Shown here in pieces: positions 25,507 through 32,637 of a DNA stretch of 41,586 bases. The stretch is from an uncultured Pelagibacteraceae bacterium (GTDB lineage: Bacteria > Pseudomonadota > Alphaproteobacteria > Pelagibacterales > Pelagibacteraceae). The stretch's first letter is position 1. Every line of letters starts with the position of its first letter. The translations under genes and the position numbers were made by a program. Where the stretch lies: positions 1 through 41,586 of the forward strand of contig CACEIC010000006.1 in NCBI GenBank assembly GCA_902559605.1, in the 5' to 3' direction. The notes under the pieces were generated by a model. That model worked only from the letters and a program-made list of their open reading frames with translations. It was not told where the DNA came from and did not search any database.

Positions 25507-26556
25507 TTAATTGAAAATAGTATTCAAAAACTCATCCACTTCACTGTCTTTAGTATTCCAAGCAGTGACTAATCTAACTGTTTTACCAGTCAATTCATCT
25601 TTGCTCATCATATACTCTTCTGAATTAAGATGTTCGACCATTTTTTTTGGGAGTTTCACAAAAACTTCGTTTGCTTCTGTCGGATATTCTAGTTTCACTT
25701 GATTGCTAGAAACTAAACCATCACTTAATTTTTTTGCCATTAGATTTGCATGTCTTGCATTTTTTAACCAAACATTATTTGAGATATATCCATCTAATTG
25801 TGCAGAAACAAAACGCATTTTAGACAATAGATGACCAGATCTTTTTAACAAGTATGGTAAGTTCCCAACTAATTCCTTATTAAATATTATTATTGCTTCA
25901 GCTGCTATACATCCGTTCTTCGTTGCTCCAAAAGATAATATATCAACACCTGACTTCCATGTCATTTCTGCGGGAGTAACATCTAGTGAAACAAGCGCAT
26001 TAGCGAACCTAGCACCATCCATATGTACTTTTAATTTTTTTTTATGTGCGATATCAGAAATATTTCTAATTTGATCTAAGGTATAAACCTCACCAGTTTC
26101 TGTTGCTTGAGTTATACTAACAATAGATGGTTGAGTGTGATGCACAATTCCAAACCCTCCAATATTATCATTTAGCTCATCAACTGTTATTTTGCCATCT
26201 TTACCGTGCAATGGAACAAGTTTTGCTCCACCTGTATAAAATTCAGGGGCTCCACACTCATCAACATTAATATGAGAAAATTTGTGGCAATAAATATTTC
26301 CAAATGATGGAGATATAGCAGAAAGTGCTAAAGCATTTGATGCGGTTCCTGATGCAGTTGGATAAACAATCACATCCTTTTCAAAAATTTTAGAAAATTT
26401 TTCTTGTAACACACCTGAAATTTCATCGTTACCATACGGTGGGGCAATACCATCATTTGCTTTGATAATTGCATCCAAAACTTCTGGACAAGCTCCTGTC
26501 ACGTTATCTGAAGCAAATTTTACTCTTTTTCGTTTTGTATTAATTTTTGCGTTCAT
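25507..26556 (-). CDS. ltaE: Low-specificity L-threonine aldolase family, PLP-dependent
   Basis: This fold-type I PLP enzyme probably cleaves L-threonine or allo-threonine to glycine and acetaldehyde; related enzymes act on other beta-hydroxy amino acids. The 349-residue protein has FASDNVTGACPEVL near the start, PTASGTASN for the cofactor phosphate, HMDGARFANAL with the PLP-ring aspartate, and the Schiff-base lysine K213 in LSFGATKNGC. It starts 1 base after the amidinotransferase stop, so the two are translationally linked. Its product glycine is the classic acceptor for the neighbouring amidinotransferase (an inference from the families). Confidence 0.9.
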   Translation of the reverse strand: MNAKINTKRKRVKFASDNVTGACPEVLDAIIKANDGIAPPYGNDEISGVLQEKFSKIFEKDVIVYPTASGTASNALALSAISPSFGNIYCHKFSHINVDECGAPEFYTGGAKLVPLHGKDGKITVDELNDNIGGFGIVHHTQPSIVSITQATETGEVYTLDQIRNISDIAHKKKLKVHMDGARFANALVSLDVTPAEMTWKSGVDILSFGATKNGCIAAEAIIIFNKELVGNLPYLLKRSGHLLSKMRFVSAQLDGYISNNVWLKNARHANLMAKKLSDGLVSSNQVKLEYPTEANEVFVKLPKKMVEHLNSEEYMMSKDELTGKTVRLVTAWNTKDSEVDEFLNTIFN

Positions 26557-26557
26557 T

Positions 26558-27673
26558 TTATTGTTTTGGAAAATAATCTTTTAAAGTACCTTCTCTATAA
26601 ACATCAGCTGTACAACAATGAAGGCCTCCACCAAAAGCATATGCATCTCTCAACTCTACAGGGATAACCTCCATACCTAATTTATCTAACTGTTCAGCTT
26701 GATATTTTTCACTTTTTTCAACACATACAGTTTTAGGGTCAAGAACTAATACATTCATTGATAGCCATACTGAAGAGTAACAAAGTGGTGGTGGAGTATT
26801 ATGAGCAGGTTGTGCAGCATCAATGATTTCCCATCCATTATCTTCAAATAATTTTCTTTGTTCTTTTGGAAGTCTTCGTTGTGGATTATTAATAATTAAC
26901 CCTTCTTTAATTGGGGTAAAGGTTGCATCAATATGAATTGGATAAGGATCGCCTGGGAAATTTACAGCATGAACTCTATGATCCTTAAAATGTCTTTTTA
27001 TCCAATCAATTCCTTTTAAGTTAGTTGTAAATCCGTGTTGTACAACCAAATCCTTTCCAAATCTTAGAATATCTGCGGCATCAAATAATGGTTCTTCCTC
27101 TGTTGTGACAAAGTATTTATTTTCTGTCCATTCAAGTCTTTTAGTTACACCAATTTTATCTGACAAATAGTCTTTTCTATAATCTGCGTCTGTTAATCTA
27201 GGCTTTGGTGCTGACTCATGTCTCATATTTGGATCTTTATTATAATAGTCTTTTAATAAAGGTCTGTAACATAGGTACTCAAACCATCTGCACCTATAGC
27301 TCATTGTCGCCTCTAATATTTCATTTCCCACAGTTAATAAAACATCTCTAGGTGGCATACACCCAAACATAGTTTCGGCTTTCCAGTCAGGAGTTGATGT
27401 TGGTTGATTAAAATCTAAAGGTGTTGGTCTATCAACTTTTATACCCCTTTTTTCAAGCAAATTTGAAAAGTTATCTAATAGTTCATTGGCTTTATCGACA
27501 GTGTCCTTAGTTCTTGGACCATAAGTTCCTCGCATATCAGAGTCTTCTGGAACTTTAGCATCTAAAGCAGGTTCAGGTGCTGGAATACAAGTACCATCTG
27601 CTCTTCCAACAATTACATGTTTTAATGGATCCCATTCATTCCAACTATTAACAATCTTACTATTTTGAACCAT
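26558..27673 (-). CDS. Arginine:glycine amidinotransferase-type enzyme
   Basis: The 371-residue protein aligns throughout with vertebrate AGAT, which transfers an amidino group from arginine to glycine, giving guanidinoacetate and ornithine. Catalytic residues are conserved: D198 (human D254) in PLFDAAD, H247 (H303) in PIHIDATF with identical D-to-H spacing of 49, and C353 (C407) in FGGGLHCCTADV; MPPRD and MNVLVLDPK also match. In the '300-flap', human N300 and M302 are replaced by Y244 and I246, so the acceptor might not be glycine. It has no transit or signal peptide. It lies 6 bases after a DMT permease and 1 base before the aldolase. Confidence 0.88.
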   Translation of the reverse strand: MVQNSKIVNSWNEWDPLKHVIVGRADGTCIPAPEPALDAKVPEDSDMRGTYGPRTKDTVDKANELLDNFSNLLEKRGIKVDRPTPLDFNQPTSTPDWKAETMFGCMPPRDVLLTVGNEILEATMSYRCRWFEYLCYRPLLKDYYNKDPNMRHESAPKPRLTDADYRKDYLSDKIGVTKRLEWTENKYFVTTEEEPLFDAADILRFGKDLVVQHGFTTNLKGIDWIKRHFKDHRVHAVNFPGDPYPIHIDATFTPIKEGLIINNPQRRLPKEQRKLFEDNGWEIIDAAQPAHNTPPPLCYSSVWLSMNVLVLDPKTVCVEKSEKYQAEQLDKLGMEVIPVELRDAYAFGGGLHCCTADVYREGTLKDYFPKQ

Positions 27674-27679
27674 GTAAAA

Positions 27680-28585
27680 TTAATTTAATCCAATAAATCT
27701 TCTATTAGATTGCATTATCATACTATAATAAAATATAGCTAAAAAAATAAAGAAGCCACCAATAATTGTGTTAGTTGAAGGAATTTCATTTATTCCAAGC
27801 CAAGGAAGCCAAACCCAAAATATTCCTCCTATAACTTCGGTCAAAGACAATAAAGTCAAATCAGCTGCTGGAATATATTTTGATCCAATTGAGTAAAGAA
27901 TTAAACCCATGCACACAAGTGTTCCATGAGTGGCAAATAATGCTTCATTTTTATTTGAAGATAAGAAATTTGCATCGTTATTTAAAAGCATAACTGTTGA
28001 AAATAAAAAACAAAATAATCCTGCTATAGCAACAGTTGTAAACTTGGGAGTTTGTTTTCTCCATCTCAGACTTACTGAAAAAATTGAAAAACCTAGCGCT
28101 GATACTAATCCAAATATTAGACCCATTAAAGAATTTTCTCCGGTATTACCGTATGCCATTACAATTATGCCAAATGCTGCAACTAAAATTGATATCCAAA
28201 CTGTGATTGATATTTTTTCTTTCAAAAAAAGAAAGCCAAGTAGTGCAGTAATAAAAGGCATTGCAGCTAAACATAATAGAGTTACTGCTGCTGTCGTATT
28301 AGTAATTGACCAAATAAAAGTTATCATTGCTGTTCCTAAACCGACACCACCTATAATTCCAGATATCCCAATTTTTAAATAATTTTTATAAAAAGAGATT
28401 CCTTCTTCAAGGAATAAGTAAACATTGAGTAACAAAAAAATAACAATACCTCTTGCAAACAAGTATTGCCAAGGAACAGTTTCTGGTTGATCTATATGTC
28501 TTACAACATATGGTCCAAATGACCAAAGTATGCCTGCAAATAAAACTATTGGAATAGCTACTTTAGGATTTTTTAAATCAGGCAT
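27680..28585 (-). CDS. DMT-superfamily (EamA) permease in the amidinotransferase operon
   Basis: This 301-residue, roughly ten-helix inner-membrane protein carries two EamA repeats. Conserved blocks are AAVTLLCLAAMPFITALLGFLFLKEK at the end of repeat 1 and PAADLTLLSLTEVIGGIFWVWLPW in repeat 2. It is the first gene of a leftward run and its stop is 6 bases before the amidinotransferase, so it is a candidate to import that enzyme's substrate or export its product. Substrate is unknown. It is divergent from the IscU-like gene with 47 bases between starts. The 150-residue opposite-strand open frame inside it is a shadow. Confidence 0.82.
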   Translation of the reverse strand: MPDLKNPKVAIPIVLFAGILWSFGPYVVRHIDQPETVPWQYLFARGIVIFLLLNVYLFLEEGISFYKNYLKIGISGIIGGVGLGTAMITFIWSITNTTAAVTLLCLAAMPFITALLGFLFLKEKISITVWISILVAAFGIIVMAYGNTGENSLMGLIFGLVSALGFSIFSVSLRWRKQTPKFTTVAIAGLFCFLFSTVMLLNNDANFLSSNKNEALFATHGTLVCMGLILYSIGSKYIPAADLTLLSLTEVIGGIFWVWLPWLGINEIPSTNTIIGGFFIFLAIFYYSMIMQSNRRFIGLN

Positions 28586-28632
28586 AAATTAATTTATTTT
28601 TTATAAATTTTTAGTGATATTATTAAATAAAT

Positions 28633-29034
28633 ATGGATTTAGATATAATAAAAATTGCATCCGACACGACTAATAATAAAATATTGAAAGATTACACTCA
28701 TAGATCTAAATATAAAAATAAAACTTGTGGCGATATAATTGAAATGAGATTTAATATTAAGAAAGATATAATACAAGATATTGGATATCAAACAAAATCC
28801 TGTGTATACTGTCAAGCTTCTGCAAGCTTAATATCTCATAAACTTATCAAAAAAAGTAAAAATAAAGTTAATTATTTATTAAAAAATCTTATCGATTATT
28901 TTGAAAATGAAATTAAACCTTTGCCAAAAAATCTAAATAAATTTAATAAATTGTTTAATAAAAAAAATATATCTAGAAAAAACTGTGTATTAATGCCATT
29001 AATTGCAATTAAGAAACTCAGCATTGATGAATAA
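28633..29034 (+). CDS. IscU/NifU-like iron-sulfur scaffold protein
   Basis: The 133-residue protein has the three cysteines of IscU/SufU scaffolds in the right context: C32-G-D34 in NKTCGDIIEMRF, C57 in KSCVYCQASASLIS (with an extra C60), and C118 in SRKNCVLMPL. Aligning C57 with E. coli IscU C63 keeps the downstream ASxSL block in register. It would assemble [2Fe-2S] clusters or move sulfur, but no cysteine desulfurase or other Isc/Suf gene is next to it. It overlaps an HPP-family membrane protein gene. The extra cysteine and lysine-rich C-terminal half distinguish it from canonical IscU. Confidence 0.78.
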   Translation: MDLDIIKIASDTTNNKILKDYTHRSKYKNKTCGDIIEMRFNIKKDIIQDIGYQTKSCVYCQASASLISHKLIKKSKNKVNYLLKNLIDYFENEIKPLPKNLNKFNKLFNKKNISRKNCVLMPLIAIKKLSIDE

Positions 29035-29491
29035 TTTAGATATTAAAAAACCTGTTATCGCTGCAATATTTTCTACTTTGACAATTGGGGTTTTGTCATT
29101 GCTTACTTATAAAACACCTTATGGATTATTTTTGATTGCTTCCTTTGGTTCTACAATGGTTTTGCTTTATGGTTATCCAGAAAGTCCTTTTGCAAAACCT
29201 AAAAATATATTTTTTGGTCATTTTTTAACCTCGCTTGTTGGTGTGATATTCGTGAATTTCGTTCCACTCCCGATATATATTATTATACCTGTCGCTGTTG
29301 GAATAGGTGTCGGATTAATGATCATTCTTAATGTAACCCATCCTCCTGCAGGAGGAAATCCTATAATTGTGATCATGGGATCAGTTTCTTTTGAATATTT
29401 AATATCCCCAGTTATAAGTGGATCAATTATTGTGATAGTTTTCGGCATAATCTTGAACAAATTTATTGCTAAAAGGAATTACCCAAAATAA
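29027..29491 (+). CDS. HPP-family integral membrane protein
   Basis: This approximately 154-residue membrane protein has four or five hydrophobic helices and the family's hallmark NVTHPPAGGNPIIVI. Members have been linked to nitrite transport in chloroplasts and cyanobacteria, but function in bacteria is unsettled. The ATG at 29027 (MNNLDIKKPV) overlaps the IscU-like gene's stop by 8 bases and is preferred to an in-frame TTG at 29003. No N-terminal cytoplasmic or CBS domain is attached. It is followed by the 94-base formate dehydrogenase leader. Confidence 0.82.
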   Translation: MNNLDIKKPVIAAIFSTLTIGVLSLLTYKTPYGLFLIASFGSTMVLLYGYPESPFAKPKNIFFGHFLTSLVGVIFVNFVPLPIYIIIPVAVGIGVGLMIILNVTHPPAGGNPIIVIMGSVSFEYLISPVISGSIIVIVFGIILNKFIAKRNYPK

Positions 29492-29503
29492 ACACAATTT
29501 GTT

Positions 29504-29531
29504 TGCTAGTCCTATTTAACTTGTGCTAGTC
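29504..29531 (+). promoter_or_regulatory. Direct repeats upstream of formate dehydrogenase
   Basis: The octamer TGCTAGTC occurs at 29504-29511 and 29524-29531, exactly 20 bases apart (about two helical turns), and a third partial copy GCTAGT lies at 29567-29572. This spacing suits binding of a dimeric regulator on one DNA face. A good ribosome site, AGGAG, lies at 29576-29580 before the ATG at 29586. No clear -35/-10 pair was found. Confidence 0.4.
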
Positions 29532-29585
29532 TTTTCAAATAATAATTAATAATTCAGCTTTAAGAAGCTAGTAATAGGAGTAAAA

Positions 29586-30785
29586 ATGAAAGTACTTTGT
29601 GTATTGTATGATGATCCAAAAGGTGGAATGCCTAAATCTTATCCTCTGTCGGATTTACCAAAATTAGAGAAATATCCAGATGGAATGACATTGCCATCGC
29701 CTAAAGGGAGAGATTTTACACCAGGTCAATTACTTGGTTGTGTTTCAGGTGAACTTGGTTTGAGAAAGTTTTTAGAGAGTAACGGACATGAGTTGGTTGT
29801 TACTAACAGTAAAGATGGAGATGGATGCGAAGCAGATAAACATATTGTTGATGCTGACATTGTTATCTCTCAACCATTTTTCCCTTATTATTTAACTAAA
29901 GAGAGAATCGCTAAAGCTAAAAATCTTAAGATGGCAATTACAGCAGGGATAGGTTCTGATCACGTTGATTTACAAGCAGCAATGGATAATAAAATTGATG
30001 TTGTTGAAGTAACTTTCTGTAATTCTAGATCAGTTGCTGAACACATAGTAATGATGATTGTTTCAATGGTTAGAGATTATCACAATCAACACAGAATAGT
30101 TAATGAAGGTGGTTGGAATATTGCAGATGCTGTTCAGAGAAGTTATGACGTTGAAGGAATGCATATAGGGACTGTTGCTGCTGGAAGAATTGGTTTAGAT
30201 GCACTTAGAAAAATGAAACCATTTGATGTTCATTTGCACTATTTTGATAGACATAAATTACCTGACAGTGTTGAAAAAGAACTAAACTTAACTTTTCATG
30301 AATCTGTGGAGTCTATGGTAAAAGTTTGCGACGTTGTTACAATCAATTGTCCACTTCATCCAGAAACTGAAAATTTGTTTGATGATGAAATGATAAGTAA
30401 AATGAAAAAAGGGGCGTATATAGTTAACACTGCAAGAGGTAAAATTTGTAATCGAGATGCAATAGCTAAAGCCCTTAAAAGTGGACAGCTAAGTGGTTAC
30501 GCAGGTGATGTATGGTTTCCACAGCCTGCTCCAAACGACCATGTATGGAGAACAATGCCAAATCATGGAATGACACCACACACTTCTGGTACATCTTTAT
30601 CTGCTCAAGCAAGATATGCAGATGGTGTTAGAGAAATATTGGAATGTTTCTTTGAAGGAAAAGAAATTAGAAATCAATATTTGATAGTAAAAGATGGCCA
30701 ATTAGCAGGAATGGGGGCACATTCTTACAGTAAAGGGTCTGCAACTAGTGGATCAGAAGAAGCTGCTAAATATCAAAAAAAATAA
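29586..30785 (+). CDS. fdh: NAD-dependent formate dehydrogenase
   Basis: This soluble, metal-free enzyme oxidises formate to CO2 and reduces NAD+, ending C1-oxidation routes. The 399-residue protein matches Pseudomonas sp. 101 formate dehydrogenase closely and keeps the same residue numbers for the active site: I122, N146 (CNSRS), R284 (NTAR), Q313 (WFPQP) and H332 (TPHTSGT), and D221 that selects NAD+ over NADP+. The cofactor loop is GTVAAGRIG. It has its own AGGAG site and hairpins downstream, so it is probably monocistronic. It could draw on formate from tetrahydrofolate-linked C1 metabolism, as supplied by glycine cleavage. Confidence 0.96.
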   Translation: MKVLCVLYDDPKGGMPKSYPLSDLPKLEKYPDGMTLPSPKGRDFTPGQLLGCVSGELGLRKFLESNGHELVVTNSKDGDGCEADKHIVDADIVISQPFFPYYLTKERIAKAKNLKMAITAGIGSDHVDLQAAMDNKIDVVEVTFCNSRSVAEHIVMMIVSMVRDYHNQHRIVNEGGWNIADAVQRSYDVEGMHIGTVAAGRIGLDALRKMKPFDVHLHYFDRHKLPDSVEKELNLTFHESVESMVKVCDVVTINCPLHPETENLFDDEMISKMKKGAYIVNTARGKICNRDAIAKALKSGQLSGYAGDVWFPQPAPNDHVWRTMPNHGMTPHTSGTSLSAQARYADGVREILECFFEGKEIRNQYLIVKDGQLAGMGAHSYSKGSATSGSEEAAKYQKK

Positions 30786-30795
30786 AATAGATTTA

Positions 30796-30832
30796 TTAAA
30801 GGTATGCTACTCAAATAAGTAGCTACCTTTAA
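30796..30832 (+). terminator. Long hairpin after formate dehydrogenase
   Basis: Bases 30796-30811 pair with 30818-30832 in a 15-bp stem with one bulged T (30805) and a 6-base loop CAAATA. It starts 10 bases after the stop codon. As with the hairpin after the GYD gene, there is no strong T-run, and both share the core GTAGC/GGTA motif, so it may be a terminator or a 3'-stabilising element. Confidence 0.6.
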
Positions 30833-30871
30833 TACTATAGATTTAAACCCTCATTATTATATATTTTAGAT

Positions 30872-31444
30872 ATGAGGTTATTTTACTACTTTTTATTGTT
30901 ATTTTTTATCTCGATATCATTCTCTCATTCAAAAGATAAAGCGTATTTTGCAGGAGGTTGCTTCTGGTGCATGGAAGAATCTTTTGAAATGTTGGAAGGT
31001 GTAGAAGAGGTTATATCTGGTTACTCAGGAGGGATCACTGCAAATCCAACATATAGGGAAGTCACTTATGGAGATACTGGTCATTTTGAGGTTGTTGAAA
31101 TAATTTATGACAAAGAGAAAATATCCTATAAAGAACTCTTAAAAAACTTCTGGCTTAATATTGATCCATTTGATGCTTATGGCCAGTTTTGTGATAAAGG
31201 ATACAGCTACAGATCTGTAGCATTTTATGAAAACGATTATCAGAAAGATTTAATTGATAAAGATATAAAAAGATTAGAAAAGAAATTTAAAAAGAAGGTA
31301 GTCACATATGTTAAAGAATTTGAGATTTTTTACAAAGCAGAGGATAAACATCAAGATTACTATCAAGTATATTTAGAAAATTATTTAAAATATAAGAAAG
31401 CATGCAAAAGAGAGAGAATACTTGATATTATTTGGGGATCATAA
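30872..31444 (+). CDS. msrA: Peptide methionine-(S)-S-oxide reductase MsrA, exported
   Basis: MsrA reduces the S form of methionine sulfoxide. The 190-residue protein has a hydrophobic Sec-type signal (about residues 1-19) and then YFAGGCFWCMEESF with catalytic C30, GYSGG, YGDTGHFEVVEI and the variant IDPFDAYGQFCDKGYSYRS. The GQFCDxG form replaces the usual NRQGxDxGtqYRS and occurs in a subgroup of MsrA proteins. An exported MsrA with the separately encoded exported MsrB (23770-24228) would repair both diastereomers in the periplasm. It is 3 bases from the next gene and probably co-transcribed with it. Confidence 0.93.
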   Translation: MRLFYYFLLLFFISISFSHSKDKAYFAGGCFWCMEESFEMLEGVEEVISGYSGGITANPTYREVTYGDTGHFEVVEIIYDKEKISYKELLKNFWLNIDPFDAYGQFCDKGYSYRSVAFYENDYQKDLIDKDIKRLEKKFKKKVVTYVKEFEIFYKAEDKHQDYYQVYLENYLKYKKACKRERILDIIWGS

Positions 31445-31447
31445 TTA

Positions 31448-32455
31448 ATGCCTGTAACAAGCAAATTTGTAGCTTTAAAAAACTATATCCCTACAGGTTT
31501 ACCAAAAGAAACTGACTTTGAAATAAAAACTAAGGAGATATCTTTAGATAGTAAGAACAATATATTGGTTTTAAATTTATGGATTTCAGTTGATCCTTAT
31601 ATGAGGGCAAGGATGACTGAAAGAAAAAACTATAAACCGCCTTTTAATATTGGTGAAGAGATGGAAGGTTATGCTTTAGGTATAGTTAAAGAGTCTAAAA
31701 ACAAAAATTTTAAAGAAGGAGATATTGTTTTTAGTAATTTCGGAATGAGAGATTACTTTGTTTGTAATTCCAATGATCTAAAAAAAATTGAGCCAATGAA
31801 TATTCCTATACAAACATATCTGGGTCCACTTGGAATGACAGGTCATACAGCTTATATAGGACTTTTTAAACATGGTGAATTAAAACCAGGTCAAACAATC
31901 CTTGTTTCTTCAGCTGGAGGTAGTGTTGGATCTACTGTTTGTCAAATTGCAAAAAATATGGGTTGTAAAGTAATTGCAAGTACAGGATCAGATGAAAAAG
32001 TTAAATGGCTGAAAAATGATTTAAAAATTGATCATGCGTTTAACTATAAAAAAATTGAAAATCTTGTTTTGCATCTTAAAGAAGTTTGTCCTGAAGGATT
32101 TGATTTATATTTTGATAATGTAGGTGGTGATTTCTTAGAGTCAGCTATTTTTCAAATGAAGAACTTTGGAAGAATTGTAATTTGTGGAAGGATATCCCAA
32201 ATGAATGCAACTAATCCTGGCTCTGGTTTAAAAAATATGGCTCATGTTCTTGTAAAAAGACTAACTATTAAAGGTTTTATAATTTTTGATCATGAAAATG
32301 ATAGAGAGCAGTTTGAAACCGATATGGCTAAATGGCTATTAGAAGATAAAATTAAATTTAAAGAAACTGTTTATGAGGGTATAGAAAATACGCCAAAATC
32401 ATTCATTGATTTATTAGAAGGTAAAAACATAGGAAAAATGCTTGTAAAAATTTAA
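31448..32455 (+). CDS. NADP-dependent medium-chain reductase, CurA/alkenal reductase type
   Basis: This 335-residue zinc-independent MDR-family protein resembles CurA and the leukotriene B4 12-hydroxydehydrogenase group, which reduce alpha,beta-unsaturated ketones and aldehydes. Markers are WISVDPYMRARM near the start, YLGPLGMTGHTAYIGL, the cofactor motif SSAGGSVGS (about 155-163), and FDLYFDNVGGDFLESA. Zinc-binding cysteines of alcohol dehydrogenases are absent. It begins 3 bases after the msrA stop, so both may act in oxidant/electrophile defence (an inference). The real substrate is unknown. Confidence 0.85.
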   Translation: MPVTSKFVALKNYIPTGLPKETDFEIKTKEISLDSKNNILVLNLWISVDPYMRARMTERKNYKPPFNIGEEMEGYALGIVKESKNKNFKEGDIVFSNFGMRDYFVCNSNDLKKIEPMNIPIQTYLGPLGMTGHTAYIGLFKHGELKPGQTILVSSAGGSVGSTVCQIAKNMGCKVIASTGSDEKVKWLKNDLKIDHAFNYKKIENLVLHLKEVCPEGFDLYFDNVGGDFLESAIFQMKNFGRIVICGRISQMNATNPGSGLKNMAHVLVKRLTIKGFIIFDHENDREQFETDMAKWLLEDKIKFKETVYEGIENTPKSFIDLLEGKNIGKMLVKI

Positions 32456-32466
32456 TTAGAATTTTT

Positions 32467-32637
32467 ATGAAATTTTTAAAGAAGTTTTATAGACCCTTTT
32501 TATTAACCTATATTTTTTTGAGTATAGCTATCAGTTTTTATCCATCATTTGATTTTTACTCACTAAAAGGTCAAATTCTTATAATTGCTGTATCTTTTTT
32601 TAATGGGATGATGGGAGTTTACGTAAAAAAATTATAG
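32467..32637 (+). CDS. Small two-helix membrane protein (56 aa), unknown function
   Basis: An ATG at 32467, 11 bases after the CurA-type stop, opens a 56-residue frame ending at a TAG at 32635-32637. The N-terminus is basic (MKFLKKFYRPF), followed by a hydrophobic helix (LLTYIFLSIAISFYP), a short polar turn, a second helix (QILIIAVSFFNGMMGVYV) and a KKL end: a hairpin membrane protein. It fills what would otherwise be one of the two longest gaps in the window and overlaps by 6 bases the end of the convergent FAD oxidoreductase. No clear ribosome site is visible. No family recognised. Confidence 0.6.
   Translation: MKFLKKFYRPFLLTYIFLSIAISFYPSFDFYSLKGQILIIAVSFFNGMMGVYVKKL

Noticed and set aside
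27930..28382. 150-residue open frame on the plus strand
   Set aside because: It is antisense to a well-supported EamA permease gene, has no ribosome site and no recognisable domain; long antisense frames are expected opposite membrane proteins in AT-rich DNA.
29492..29585. Possible riboswitch in the formate dehydrogenase leader
   Set aside because: Only 94 bases, and I cannot draw a recognisable aptamer (for example glycine, SAM or tetrahydrofolate); direct repeats are the only clear structure.
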